A DNA stretch of 64,000 nucleotides from Ooceraea biroi (Eukaryota > Arthropoda > Insecta > Hymenoptera > Formicidae), in NCBI RefSeq assembly GCF_003672135.1, contig NC_039509.1, positions 12,782,663 through 12,846,662 of the forward strand, read 5' to 3'. The position numbers were made by a program, and so were the translations under genes. The notes beneath the pieces were generated by a model. The model had not been told where the DNA came from. It saw only the letters and a program-made list of their open reading frames with translations, and searched no databases. Positions 1-13,295 of this stretch are shown one piece after another (positions within the stretch are counted from its first letter, which is position 1; every line of letters starts with the position of its first letter).

Positions 1-1400
1 AGAAAAGCGGAGAAAAGCAGGGCGGGGCGAAGCGGCAGCGGTGCGAAGCAGAGCGGCGAGGAGACGAGTCATAAAGGCGCTTTATAAGGACACGCAAACG
101 GAAGCGACAGCAGGGAGCGAGGGGAATAGGGTAAAGGAACACGCGGCGGAACGTGGTGAAAGCGCGAAAGAGCAGAGCTCTGCCAAGGTGAATTACTAGG
201 GAACTCGGAAAGGCGTCGTCGATGCAGGATTGGACGCTGACATTTAGGCGCCCCTACACGACGCCGCAGTACTATCGATCAATAAAAAAATCATAACTGC
301 AATGTACGATGCAACCTTTAAGTCAAAACTGTTGCGAACGTTTCAGATGATAATTTTTACATCGAATAAATGACCGAAGTATACGTGCTATCGCTATCAG
401 ACATCAAAGAACAGTTACGTCTTCAAGTCGAGTTCTCCAAGATGCAGTTTGTACAATTTCGTTTCCTTTTGTATTACCGCAAATCTTTCAACACCATACA
501 AGGATCGCGCTATATCTGGAAACGCATAGAACTTCGACATTTACGGGGAAATGCTTTCCGCCTGCACGGTACCGCAGAAGTCGCGTGAAAAGGGCGGCTG
601 AGCTGGTTCGCAACTCTGTCCGTTCCTAGGGACTAAGGTTGAGAGAGTGTACTTGACGAGAGCGACGCCCGTAAATGGCAGGCTGTCATTAAGTCGAGGG
701 AACGCGAGTTGCCGCGTCTTCAGCAACGCTCCGTAAAATGTCTGCCCTGTTCACGCCCGGATCCGGTCGCTGTTGGCACCTCGTTCAGGTTTCAGGTTCC
801 GCCAATAAACTGGAAAATTGATGATTCCTCAAAAGCACTCGCGGTAAACGCGACTGAAACACGGTACACGTTACAGTGTCGCACGTTTGTGTTAACATAA
901 AGTTAACGCGAAAGCCGAAACAAGTGAGATTTCAAAAGTCTCTGGAAACTATGGAGTCTTATCTTCTAGTTAATTTAAGACAGAATTTCAGACGACGTAA
1001 CGATAATTTAAAACATTGCTTGCGAAATTCTCAACTTTTTGCTTTTCCCTTAATACTGAAAATTCACAAGATGAAAAATGTATGATAAACTTGCTATCCG
1101 TGCAGGAAAATTTAGATGGCTCTTGCTGCGTCGAAGAATACGCTCCTGGAACTTGACGTAAACCTTGCGAAGCAGCCTCTGTAGAGGCAAGCCAGCTTTA
1201 ATTTCTCTCTCGCATCTCAGCACTGTTATCGCATGTCTGACTTTATTTACGATTCCTGATGCCTATCGTTCTTCTCTTAAGACGCTTATCCAGACGAACA
1301 ATCGCAATGCGTTTCATAGCAGTCGAACATTTTATCCGAGCGCATCGGGGAGGCTCTTTGGCTTATTGGAAGGGCTCTTATTTGAATTTTCTTAAAGTAG
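1..1400. other. Non-genic, moderately GC-rich flank
   Basis: No coding sequence is recognised. The first 200 bases are purine- and GC-rich. At 71-85 there is a small dyad (ATAAAG, 3-nt spacer, CTTTAT), and TTTATAAGG at 81-89 resembles a TATA box, but no initiator or ORF follows that would support a promoter. A 6-bp stem lies near 1174-1187. Open frames are all under 80 codons and overlap on both strands. Confidence 0.6.
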
Positions 1401-2800
1401 ATTTTACTCAGCTTGATCATGCGTAAAAATTACACGCAAAATTAAAGAAATCGATAATATACTATACAAGATGATTTAGTACAAGAGATCATTAACAGTT
1501 GCACGTTGCAAATTATCGTCGAATATGTAGCGTTAAATAATTTGTCTCTAACAAGTTATTTACGACAAGTATCGCAATCTTTACGGGAATGAGTAAAAGT
1601 AAAAGATATTTTCGAACAGCTAGACATTATTAACAGATTTTTTAACATAAATGTGTAATCTCGACTTCTTACGCGGAAACTTTTACATGACAGAAAGATG
1701 CAACATTTTACGCAATCATTCTCTTTCATCTCGACGAATATGGAGCTAATTCAAGTGACTGGTAATACCACCGAGAACAGTATCGGATGGTACGAGGATG
1801 GACGCTACGATACACTTCCGTAACGGTAGAAAAAGGGAACGTAGCGAAAATCGATAGACTTTCGATGTCGAGAGTCCGACGGTGAGCCATTCTCCATGAA
1901 ACGAACGGATGTATGAAAGCTCGCGCGCGGATGAAGAATCCGGCAAAAACACATTTCGACGGATTAATCCCGGTCATCGACCGCTGACGATTGCAGCGGT
2001 GATGAGAAACCTTCGTGCGTTCATGCTAGACCGGCAAAAGTCCCACCACTATCGGGAATGACACGCTGCTAATTAGGGAGCATCGAGAGGCTTAATTAGT
2101 CAACGAGACCGACAATCGCCTCGCGTGCACGAGCCGATGCACATCGCGCGTCGTGTATTCCACAACAACCACAGAATACTGACACAGATGAATGCGTGCA
2201 TTTTATGCTCAAAATGCTAACAATAAGATCAAACTGGCAAATTTGATCGTAATAATAGTCGTAATAATGGTTTGTATAAAATGTGCAATCAATTAGTTAA
2301 GTGTACTGATAATTTATAAAAATTAGATAAAGAATAGAGAAATGGATTATATATGACAAGATTGTAAGAATCACAAGAATAAAAATAAATACAAAACTTA
2401 ATTGGAATAACAGAAATATTTTTAATGCAGGGATATGAATATGAAGTACGAGTGTGTACTCATACGTTTGTAATTAAATTTATAATTAAATTTACATTAT
2501 CGCAGTAATCGTCTAATGTAATCCTAATACACAATCTGGTGATTGAATAACAACGATTATAATTATATATTAGTTTGATTACAGCTCTGCATAAACTGTT
2601 GCCGCGGCTGCAACAATAATCTGCATAATAATTACAAAATTATTACTCTAGCCACAGTGATCATTATCCGCATTAGTCATAAATTCTGAGCGGTTTCACG
2701 TAACGCAATCTAATCTCCCGCAACGTCTAAGCTTTTATTTATTTTTCCCGTCGTATTAATTACGCTAATGCGCGATATAACTTCGGGAGAAGAAAAAGTG
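1400..2800. other. AT-rich intergenic or intronic stretch
   Basis: The stretch has stops in all frames, with short A/T runs dominating from 2200 to 2700. I see no repeat longer than a few units, no RNA gene and no splice-site pair framing an open stretch. Confidence 0.6.
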
Positions 2801-2819
2801 AGCAGATACAGGTCCTTTC

Positions 2820-3900
2820 GCATTCTCAACTTACGGAATAACGCTGCTCGTTTCTCGCCCTAGCGTACGCGCGAAAGGGTTAATCAGCATAAATCCGCGC
2901 GATAAATTTGCCGTGAGCTTCGCGCGCGCGTGAAAACGAAGGGGCACGGGGGAGGGTGTCGGCGCGAATCGATCACCGACCCACACAGGAGGACCCCGTG
3001 TCGAGGGAACATTTGTCCGGTGTTGTCGTCGCGACTCGCGAAATCAGGACGGGCCGATCTAACGAATATTCGGGCGAACATAACGAATCTCGCGTGACCC
3101 GGCTCTCGCGGTGTAACGCTCTTAATTAAACGACCAATTAAGGCCGACCGATAATTGATCGGCCGCTCATCGAACGGACGAAAACAGGACGCCGGAACGT
3201 CGCCTGTGCATCACCTGTATATCGAGGAACGGTGGCCGGGGGTTGCGTGGTATTTTTTTACCTTTCTCTCCCCTTCCCCTCCCTCTTCATCACTGTCTTT
3301 TATCTTGTTTTTTTTCGGCATGCTTGATCGATGGACACTCGCCGACCCGCTCGGCCCCGCGCGAGCGGGCCCTTCCTCGGCCCGCTTTGAATTATGGTCA
3401 CGCCGTATATTCTCGTGCTGAAAACCGCCTTATCGGTATCATCGGTTCGCGCGCGGACGCAAATTGACCGCCGTCTCGATGTCAGCCCCGGGGATTATCT
3501 CGCTTGCTCGAGCCCGAGTTGGTTACGGCCAGGGGAGTGAAAAGGGTGGAGGAATGGAGCGAATAAGCGCGGCGACCGAGATACAGTTGATCGCGCGGGA
3601 TGACGAGCGGGATTGCGCGATCGTGATCTCACGAGGAAACACATCGCCGGGATGCAATGTCGGCGATTCGCGAGTGAGGGATTACTCGAAGCGTTACGCG
3701 TGTTTTATCGAGGATGCGCGCGCGCACGGAACGATGTAATAAACGACAAACACGAAGGTACTAAAGCAACATCGTATAAATCCGCGATTGAACGGGTTTC
3801 GGAACGGAGATTTGGATTACCGCGAAGTGTCCGGCATTAAAATCGTCACGTCACGTTCTGCGCGAAGCAAGCTTCGCATGGGGAAGGGGGTTGATTAAAT
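2820..3900. other. CpG-rich island
   Basis: This is a dense run of CG dinucleotides between AT-rich neighbours, with many CGCG and GCGC words. Several overlapping 60-90 codon frames are open on both strands, as expected by chance at this GC content. No initiator, splice pair or recognisable peptide was found. It could be a regulatory island or an unmethylated promoter. Confidence 0.5.
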
Positions 3901-5090
3901 CCTCGGGATGAAGGTTTTCATTTGGCGCAATAACACGTGCATGTAACAGCACGTCCACTCGAGATTCGCGAGAGCGTTAATTCGCCAGTGATATTTTCGC
4001 GAATTACTGGCAGCGCGCCGGGATTCGCGGTTAAATCAATCCGCGGCAACCGTGCATAATCTGCCGGGATTGATTGTAATGCCGAAGGCCAAAAAATGAT
4101 TTTCTGACACGGCTCGATAAGTGTAATCAAAGAGCACCGCGAAATCGTGCCAAATGCCGCTCCCGCTCCAACTGACTTTTTATCCGATTAACAGTAAAAC
4201 TCGTTCCATGCATGGTATAGAAAAAAAGCCGCGTTACGTTTAAATTCCTTGTACTGAGAGAAATTCATGAAACACATATAATTTTGATTGACAATCCTCC
4301 ATTATCTCAAACTTCATTTTCTTTCTTTCCACTTGCACAACATGAACATGGACAACAACTTCATATTTTTATCACAATTTTTTAACGTACGATAATATTG
4401 AAACATCATTCGAAACAGAGTGCTGTAAAAATTGCGCGGAAAAATCTATCGTGCACTTTTTGTCAACAAAATCTACATTTTCGATCTCTAAAACGCTTTA
4501 TTATTTGTAAACGGAAATGGCAAATCTTCTGTGTCGAATTGAAATAACATGCATGGTATTAAGCACGAATGGCAATATCCGCTGCGATTTGAACGCCGAT
4601 TCGATTTCAACGAGCAGTTTCACCGCAATTTAATAAGAGATATGGAGCGACACGTAACGTAGTTACGCGTATCGCGTAACGAGTGCTTCGCCCACGCTTT
4701 CTTCTCTCCTCGGGAGCTTATTAAAACAATTAGCTGCAAACTACGTTAGCGAGTTTCTTTTTTCTCTTAAACCGCTTCGCGTGCTTCACCTACCGCCCTC
4801 ACGTCCCCGCTTCTTTGCATCCCCTTGCGATAAATTCGAGGCGATTCGAACAGCCACGATACTCTACGAGCCCGGATCACGACGTCCGGATTATTTACAT
4901 CGATGAAAACTATTAACGCCGAACAGCACCGGTGTCGCAGCATCCGGAACAAGGAACGGGAGGCACGCAGGTACGGAAACTCGTCGAACTTCGTTGCGGT
5001 GGCAGCAAGCGTACCTAATTACGTGATACGCCGTGTTCGTTTGCTCGTTTGTCCTCCGGGTCGTTGGTCACGGCGTGCTCCTCGTAGATT
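3900..5090. other. Mixed-composition non-genic stretch
   Basis: AT-rich from 4200 to 4560, then rising GC. The 11-base word ATGCATGGTAT occurs near 4208 and again near 4549 without flanking similarity. No gene or RNA was recognised. Confidence 0.5.
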
Positions 5091-5093
5091 CCG

Positions 5094-5105
5094 GAGTGTG
5101 TGCAA

Positions 5106-5136
<31 letters not shown>

Positions 5137-5139
5137 CTC
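5094..5139. repeat. AT microsatellite inside a perfect 11-bp inverted repeat
   Basis: The arms GAGTGTGTGCA (5094-5104) and its exact complement (5129-5139) enclose 24 bases of alternating A/T. The whole 46-bp segment can therefore fold as one continuous hairpin or cruciform. Alternating AT inside a longer palindrome is a recognised DNA-instability arrangement. Whether it does anything here is unknown. Confidence 0.92.
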
Positions 5140-5299
5140 AAGTATATACATCTCTTGGATGCACTACCCTCATATGGAATCCCACATGGTGATCTGAACA
5201 GAATCTCCAGATGCTTTCTGTAAACTGCGCGCGCGTGCACGTTATTACCGTGAAGATTAAATTGCGCGACGTCGAGCTTTTCATCTTCAAAGGGCGTGC

Positions 5300-5371
5300 T
5301 CATGCGTTTGATGTGGCCAGACCGCGTGCGTAGTCGCCTTCCTCAGCCGTCGTGGATCCGCATCCGAAAGG
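5300..5371 (+). other. Weak candidate exon end (AAG|GTAAGG)
   Basis: A frame open through 5305-5371 ends at CGAAAG followed by GTAAGG, a near-consensus splice donor (exon end about 5371). The short peptide is basic (ends WIRIRK) and is not recognised. No convincing acceptor lies upstream, so this may be chance in a CpG-rich block. Confidence 0.1.
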
Positions 5372-5649
5372 TAAGGTTGCCGGAGAAAAAGTCGACGGAA
5401 GTCGACGAGAGCGGATGCGGAGAGGCGGGTGCATGCGCCCTAAATAAAGCGCGCGACAGAAAGAGAGTAGAACGCGCGCGTGGAACGCGATTCCTGACAT
5501 TCGCCGCTCGCGACTTGATAAAAAAGGGAAGTTTTATTTCGGGCCGCACTTAGCGCGCGACCCGCCAAAGACCTGCGAATGGTGATGGACCGAAATGGGT
5601 CGCACTGAAAGCAAGCGACGCAGCAACCCTTTCGAGATGCAGTTTTTAT

Positions 5650-7880
5650 CATCTTTCATATGTGAAACTTACAAAAAGAATGCATTCCTTAAGATACGCC
5701 GTCGATTCTACGATGAAATCATTCGCGCGAAGAAACAACGAGCACAGGCATAACATTCGCTTTTAACTATCTTTAATTCTCACATTACAGATAATCGAAT
5801 AGTACCTTGCAAATTATATATTCATCAATGAAGGTCTAGAAGCCTTCGATTATTATGCAACGATACATCATGATAATCGCATACTAAAAGTACACGTGAG
5901 AACTGCTGAAATTGCTTTACCTGCGTTCGGCTTCAGCTGTGCCACGTTTGCAAATATAATGGCGTAACGAGATATATGTAGCAATTGCATGCGGTTGAAA
6001 ATTTGATCGCGCTTTTATGAAGGATCGGTAGAACCCCGCGAAGCAGCCGTGCTGACGACGAAGGCATTGTCCTGGGTCGCTGCAGGCGGTCAAATTCCGC
6101 GGAGATGACATAATTGTCGTTATTAGAGCTCGCCTATAATCGTAGGAACAAAACCACGAAATAATGGGGCCCCCGGCAAATTACTTACGAGTACAACGAG
6201 GAGACCGAGTCATGCACGGGGTCATCCTTACGAGCGGAAGAAGCCAAAGCAGCCTCTGCAACGAGAGTGTATCGCGGGTATTATATCTTTACCCTTCCGC
6301 TGATAACGATACGTTCCACGCGATCATGCTTTAATGTCATGTTGAGATTGCGTTTAAATAAGCTTAGGGAATACCAAGATTGACGAGTGTAACGAATTGG
6401 ATTTTTAGGCCGGAAAGAAGATTAACATATAGCATAAATGTAAGTTACATCTGCGAATGAGACACGGAAGATTAAAGAATATTCGCCTGAAATGGTCGTT
6501 GCAAATATTCGGAATTATTCGAGGATGTAAAGCGATTAGAATTTCCATTTGGGGTATTACGGTTTGCCGCAATTCACAGGCGGGATCTAATAGTCAGGTA
6601 GCGCGCAAATCGAAAACGGAAACGATGCTCCAATAATTCGGAAAATGGAGCCGTTTCTACCGCTGCGGAATCGACGATGCTGCGCGCAAGATCCCATATT
6701 GAGAACAGCTGATTTCTCGTTCAGCAACTTTCGGGAGAATCGACGAATTTAATACTGATGAGCGACAAACACGCTTCGACTTATCTCGTTATGCGCATAA
6801 ATATCCAGAATGAATTTTCAGTTTATCCTTGTAAAAGAGACCAGGAAATATGCAAAGACACGCGCCCGCGTATTAGCCAGTATTATCACAACTATCGAGT
6901 CTCAACTTCCTTCTATCGCGTCAATATCGAGAACTTTCGCATATTTATTGTAATTACATTACAATCACTGCAGTAATTTTGCTACAATCTACTGGAAAAT
7001 GATGTTTTCCTACAATTTTTCAATCTTTAAAGATAAATACATTAACCGAATTTTATATCAAAGCTCTATTGAAATAAAAATCTTCCAGGAAATTGAATAA
7101 ATTAAAACAAATCATTTGCATTTGAATTTCCATTCCATTTAAGAGATGGTAGAGTCATTTATGTTTGCTATACTAAATGTTAATTTAGAAATATACTTTT
7201 CTTCTATGTATTATGTTATTTTATTAATTTTCATGAAGAAATGAAATTTTTGAATACTGATAATCGAAAGGAAATGCATATTCTCCAAAGTTCACAACAC
7301 TTCATTTTTCTTTCTTGAAAAGCATTACGTTCAAACATTCCTCTCGCCTATGTCATGAGTAATCAGTAATTTAATCTCCATTATTGCTGAGATGTAATAT
7401 GCGATATTAGGCACGTCGTTAAGAAGACCCGCCTTATTTTTTCTTCCGTAATTACTGGTACTTGTATCGGTCGAGAAATCGTAAAAACCGCTTTCTTCAT
7501 TCTCCGATATCGACTTACTTTTACGACACGGTCTCGTTTATATGTCCATTTATGTCTCGTTTATGTGTCCATTCTCCTAAAAACTGACAGCAACAGAGAG
7601 TAGATTTGAAACGGATACAGTAAATTATGCAGTAAAATTCTTTTCACGGATAGATAATTAGATAATTGAGTATTCTTATCATATTTCCGTCGTTTAAACT
7701 GTCGATTAAATTTCCAATTATCGAATGCCGTTAACGTTATGTATAAAATAAATCCTTTCAAAATTAGCAACATAACAACAAAATTATGCCTGCGTTCCTT
7801 TACCTAACCATGTATGGGTTTACTAAGAAATAGACATAGGCTCTCATAATTGCGTATCGGCACGCTTATGCGTTCATTTA
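5650..7880. other. AT-rich non-genic stretch
   Basis: Frequent stops in all frames, with the highest A/T content from 6960 to 7320. The moderately GC-rich part (5900-6700) holds nothing recognisable. Confidence 0.6.
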
Positions 7881-7889
7881 TCGCGGGTT

Positions 7890-9760
7890 TATAATATACA
7901 ATTTGCGAAAAATCGCGAAACTATCCTGTGAGAAAGCGTCCGTGTGAAAGCAAGGCCCCAGCAATTTTTACGCGCGGCCAGACCTTGTGGGGTTAATCGG
8001 TCAAGCTCGCGCACGCTCTCCGCTCTCCGCGTTCTCCGCTTTGGATCTCGCGTGCTCCCCTCGCGCGCGCGCACCTATTAATGCCGAGCATTAGCATATA
8101 TTGACCGCGAACGTAGGTCGTCGAGCGTGTCCACCGAGCGCAGTCTGTAATTACGAGTTACGCTCGGCGACGGTTAACGAACCAACAGCAGAGCCGTCCT
8201 TGTTCTCAAGCGTGTGCGCGCGCGCGTGGTTACAAAGTGTAAGCACTAGCTGTCCCTTTATCCCTCCCTTTCCCGGGCTACTCGTCGCTAACCGAGTCAA
8301 ATTAAAATTTCACCTGGTTCCAAGTGAAGTCAGCGTGAGATTAATCCTAGCGTAAAAGCCTCGTCAACCATTCGCACTCGCGGCTCCTCGTTAAAACTCT
8401 TTAATTCTCAATCGACTATGCCGAGACCATCAATGCCGCGGAAAACAATCAGCCACAATTCTCTAATTGGCCCGTAATACATGAAGCCCGAATGGAGCGC
8501 GAAGCGTCGAGCAGAACTTTGCGAGAGCTTCCTGTTCAGCTCGAGCGGAACTACGTGGTCGGCCGAGATCCGCGTAAACGCGAACATACGTAAAGAGGGA
8601 TCTTTTACGGTGGTTTGACGCTTCCCAGAACCTAATCCACGTCGGTGCAGCCTGGACAGGCGAGTTTTTCCACTGCCGGACTCTGCCTGCGTCCAGGAAC
8701 GGCCGTGCTCTGCGATAGTTTGTTACGGTGCTGGAGGGTTTAAGGGTTTAAGGGGATTTCGCTTGCAAGGCCGGGATGCCGCGCAAAAGACTTGTTAAAT
8801 TCGCACCGTCTGTCACGCTACCGCGGATATCAACCAAGTTTCAGACGCGAAACACACCTCACTTAAAATAATAGCGATTGAAGATCGCACGTCGAACGCG
8901 ATGCACGTTAATTATGAGAAACGATACTCCAACGTGACACGCGAGGCGGTTAAAGTCTTCGAATTACAGATTTCGCATTGCCGACATTTTACGCTATTTT
9001 TGCGTGTAATAACGCGCGCTCAGTGCAGACGACGATCAGTTTCATCCGGTATTTCATCTCGACTCGGCGGAAAGGAAAACGGCACCTCTTGCACAGGCAC
9101 TGCAAAACGAACGAAAACGAAATAAATCGTTTTGCGCGAGAAAACGAACGAGATATCGTTTTTCTTTTTTTATCTCGTTTTCAACTGCGCCGCGCCGCGC
9201 CGAGAGTACCGTGAACCACAGAGAGCGGGGAAATGATCATCGAAACTGGGTTACGAGGCACGTGAGATTGATCTTTCCACACGTGTGCGCGCGCGTGCTC
9301 TTCCAATCCTCGTGAATTTAATTAAGGCGCAAAATGTCGCTCGAGGTTAATGAACTACCGTCGAGAGTATAATGAGTCTACCTGCATAACGAGAGAGGAA
9401 GAGAGGCGGTATCAAGACCACTTTCCGCGCTATCCCCGGGTTTCAGGCACCCTTCAGCGACTTTCGAAGTGGTCGCATGAGAGATCTTCCAACATCGTCG
9501 TCATCGAACTCCCGGCGACCGTCTCCTCCCCGCTTGTCGTCGACTCGAGTAATCCGGCCGTCGCCATCGCCGCCCCGTCGTCGTTGTCGTTCCCTCCTCG
9601 GCGAGCTGCATTATTTTCACGTGCTCGACAAGCAGCGGGGTTGTTAAATGCTGACACGCGATCGCATATAATTAGTTAACGACGCGGCCGATTACCGCGG
9701 GGGAGGGTCGAAACGAGATAAAAAAAGAGAAAAAACCGTTCGATCATATCAAATGTAGCC
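7890..9760. other. CpG-rich island with alternating purine-pyrimidine tracts
   Basis: GCGCGCGC-type runs occur near 8062-8072, 8217-8226 and 9288-9296. They could adopt Z-DNA and are typical of hymenopteran CpG-rich islands. A 109-codon ATG frame at 9350-9679 is open, but the minus strand is open there too and the peptide is not recognised. Confidence 0.5.
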
Positions 9761-9769
9761 CCTGACGTG

Positions 9770-10360
9770 GCTCCGTCGCGACAATTTCGTGAGCGATAAT
9801 CTTAATTATGTATCTCTGAACCTTGCTCACTGTAATATCTCAAATTATCGCGCTTTTGTCTACCCAAGATAACGAGACGTCTATTTAAATGAAAAATGGT
9901 GAACGTATTTAAACTATTTTATGTATTTCTGCGAGATCTCACAAATTACTAAATAAAAATGACACAAGAGAAAATATATTTTTACCGATTGATTGCTTAA
10001 TGTTAAAGAAACTTTGCGCTTGCAAAGATTGTTTTCTTCTTTACTGCCGAAAACGAAATTTCCCACGAGTGTTCAGGAATTACCAGCCTCGTGCTGTGAA
10101 CGGACGGCGAGTCACGGAAACTTGGCGGCGTCGTGCAACGCGAAACTTGGAAAATTTCATGTAGATGCTCAAGAAGCGAGGAAACGTCGCTCGGCGACGA
10201 GACGCGCGGTCGGCGGATGGGAAAACCGCGTTTGTCGCTGAAAATGGGCCGGTTACGTCGTGAAACTTACGTCGACGCCGCAAAGTTCAATTTTTTAAGG
10301 CGCAAACTGAGAGAAGGTGCTTTCTCCGCGCGAGAGACGTGATGGATTTCAGCCAGCTTC
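9770..10360. other. AT-rich gap and GC recovery, no gene seen
   Basis: 9770-9990 is AT-rich. From 10000 GC rises, and overlapping frames of 60-80 codons open on both strands. Nothing was recognised. Confidence 0.5.
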
Positions 10361-10361
10361 C

Positions 10362-10427
10362 TCGACAACGACCACGACGACGAAAACGACGAAAACGACG
10401 ACGATGACAACGACGACGAACGACGAT
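10362..10427 (+). repeat. Imperfect GAC/GAA triplet repeat
   Basis: About 65 bases are built from GAC, AAC, GAA and GAT triplets. On the plus strand one frame reads as an Asp/Glu/Asn-only run that stops at TGA right after the repeat. On the minus strand it reads as poly-serine. Triplet periodicity may be mere slippage. No longer frame continues on either side, so I annotate it as a microsatellite. Confidence 0.85.
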
Positions 10428-11488
10428 GAGACGTCTCGGCTACATGCAAATGCGTCATTATAAATTCCACCTATGCTCTCCCCTTCCCCCTCGACAACGT
10501 CGCTCGGTAATTCTACACCGCAGCTCGATAGAGTCTTCCGCGACTTCGAGAGTAATTACCAGTGATGCGCCTAAACACCGCCCACGCTATCTCGCCCACA
10601 CTACCTCGATGGGTATTCCGTGTGCGAGGCGTCGATGAAGAAAATCGCGAGAAGGATATAAGCCGTGCTCGAGGGATGCGCGTCCTACGTGCCTGCGCAG
10701 CCCCGCGTCTCGAGCACATCCCGTTTAAGCACGACCGAGCGAAATTTTCATGTTTGATGTAAAAGCAACGCCGCGTTCATTGACGCTATTTAATCAAATA
10801 ATAAAGCTACAATGTCTATTTGAATAAATTGAGCAACTGTTAAACGATGTCAATATTGTCGGGCCAGGGACAAACGCGAATCAACAGCATGCGGTGCGCG
10901 CGGTTAATGAGATGTTAAGAGTCATTCTTCGTTTGCAAACATTTCACGGGATGATTACTTGCAAATGCCGCAGTCGCACGTCACGCGTTTTCGCTTTTGC
11001 ATTTTTCGAATGCGTTAGTGACAGCTACAAACGCCGATGATTTCACGGCGAGGGAAAACGGTTTATTCGCCGAAGCACTTATTCACTGGATTAAAATCTC
11101 TCCTCTTGTATCGAAAAATTGCAACAGCGGAAATATAAGGTCTTTATACTGAAATTTACCTCGTCATTTTCCTGTTTTTGTGTATTTTTACGCTGAAATA
11201 AGCATGCTGTTAAAAAGAATCGGGGGACGCCGCAACCCTCCGTTCCACCTCGGCAATATATTCTTCCACCCGTGGTTTTCCTTCGATCCTTGGGTCCGAA
11301 TAATCGACGCATCGGATGCTTGTACCTATCGACCGCATCTACAGATACGCGTGTGCGTGCCGATGCATCCATCTACAGACAGCGGCCGCCTACGCGCGCG
11401 GTATATTCGCGTCATCTGCGTGCGTTTCGTATGTGCGCACGTATGCACGCACATATGTACGAGCACGTCGCTCTTCTCTCTTTACCTT

Positions 11489-11520
11489 TCTCTCTCTCTC
11501 TCTCTTTCTCTCTCTGTCTC
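11489..11520 (+). repeat. (CT)n microsatellite
   Basis: Pure CT from 11489 to 11505, then interrupted TC/TTC units to 11520. It produces the artificially long Ser/Leu/Phe frames that cross this place in all three plus frames. Confidence 0.95.
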
Positions 11521-12921
11521 GCGGCAGGGTAGAAATTTTACGCCCGTCGGTGCGAGCCCGGCTCGCACGAGAGAGAGAATTATTGTACAACACACGATTT
11601 ATCGCTTATTATAAATACGCCCACGCAGCGAGTCGGCAATTTTTAAGCATGCGATGCACGCGCGACATGAGGAACGAGTGACGATGCGAAATTTCGATAA
11701 CGCACAACTGCACGCTGGTAATTTAAAAGACGCATTTCGAATTTGTGCTCGACGCGGTCGAGTTTCGAAAACAATATCGAGAGATCCCGATAGCACTCGA
11801 TTCTACGCGTATTGGTGATTAGAATGTCTCGAGATAATTTTTGATCAAGAAAGAAGTATCCTATTTTATTTTCTGCTGCTTTTGTGCTTATTGTTATCCC
11901 ATTTCGCGATTTATATTCGGTCAATTGGCAATTTATATTCTGTGCGAAAGTTTAGTCACGCTTCTATCGACCCGTTGCCGGTTAATTATATTTTCTTTCT
12001 ATATATTCCAGCTGCGGCAGTAGCCGAGAAAGTGACAAAGGATCGCTAATTAAAGTTAATAAATCCATCAACCTTAATCTATAATAAACGCGCCACGAAA
12101 ATCATAAAGAGATACCACGAGCGAGATACTCTCGGCGAAAATTTCGCCTCGATACACACATCCGCCCCAATTTCACATTATATTTTCATACATTCAATGT
12201 ACAGTTCTAATATAAAAAAATGTTGAACCAGCTGTATTAGCGTTAAATGCAGCGAGAGTGCGAATCAATACTGCCCGTGCATTGTGCAGAATGCCGTGCG
12301 TTCTACGCGGACACAAAGTAAATAACGGCTGAAACAATCTTGTTTCACGGAGTGCCACCACAAACGAGAAAGCGTTCGTCGTATCGTGGAAATCGAGCGG
12401 TTGACTTTTAAGGGAAAATTTATTCTCTCGGACGAGGTACCTCCCTTGCGGGTGGATTAATATTGCAAGAGACATCCTGGGAGTCATCCCCGCATCGGCG
12501 ACCCTATTACACTAATGTCGTGTACATTTGCACCCTAATGTAGTACCAGCTATTTCTCTCGTCGAGCCCGCGGGCAATCTCTTGCGAGATTCCAGATTAA
12601 AACGCATATTTCGCCCGATCGACCGACGACGTGTTCGCACTTAACCCTCCAAGTGCATTTAACATCGGGTCGTGCATGTAACATGGAAACAGATCAGTAT
12701 TTTTATCCGGCTAGTAACTCGTCATATCTAAATACCTTTGATATTATCACTTATGAATATGTACATTTTGCTTATTTCGAATCGCTGGTATTTCTATTTT
12801 TAATTTAATGCTACATTGTATCATATTAAGTCTGCACAGAATCTAATAAAATATGATAATAAAGTATGACAATCACGAATTATATTTTGCTTCCAGTAGA
12901 GAAGAGACTAAATCTGATTAG

Positions 12922-12968
12922 GTCAGTTTAAGCTTCCTGACCAGGTTAGTTGTAAGCTTAAAACTGAC
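12922..12968. repeat. Stem-loop with 14-bp stem
   Basis: GTCAGTTTAAGCTT (12922-12935) pairs with 12954-12968, with one bulged base. The loop contains a nested CCTG/CAGG dyad. The stem is too short for a typical insect pre-microRNA, and no known mature microRNA was recognised. Confidence 0.75.
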
Positions 12969-13295
12969 AAGCAACAAGATAGAAATAGTAAGTTGTAATA
13001 TTTGATGGCGAAAAAAATTCGCCGTTGAATAAATGAAAGGTTGCACTCAGCGACTGCGAATCCACATCAAATGCAGGCAAGTGACACGAATCTCGTTTAC
13101 GAACATTTTGAAGTTAAAAGAGTAGAGAAAATCGAATAAATTTCTCTGGACCTCTGGTTCAGGTTCGTTTTGAACGAACGAAATTACGGACGAATTCTAT
13201 TGGACAACGAAAATAAAATGAGAACGAGACAAGGGCGCAACGACGCAAGGTTTGTTCTCAGGATACGCACGTCGAAGGGGTTAACACCAGGCCCG

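Larger units (their letters stand above)
10760..13150. other. Mixed non-genic stretch with CT microsatellite and a foldback
   Basis: CpG-rich around 11220-11460 and AT-rich from 12700 to 13000. The segment holds the CT tract and the stem-loop listed separately. A pyrimidine-rich CAG at 12003-12012 is acceptor-like, but frames beyond it close within about 12-20 codons. No gene is supported. Confidence 0.5.

Noticed and set aside
71..89. TTTATAAGG as a TATA box
   Set aside because: A single short match without initiator, start codon or island structure in this position is not enough for a promoter call.
11180..11681. Three overlapping plus-strand frames of 86-144 codons
   Set aside because: All are held open by the CT microsatellite, and the peptides are Ser/Leu/Phe low complexity.
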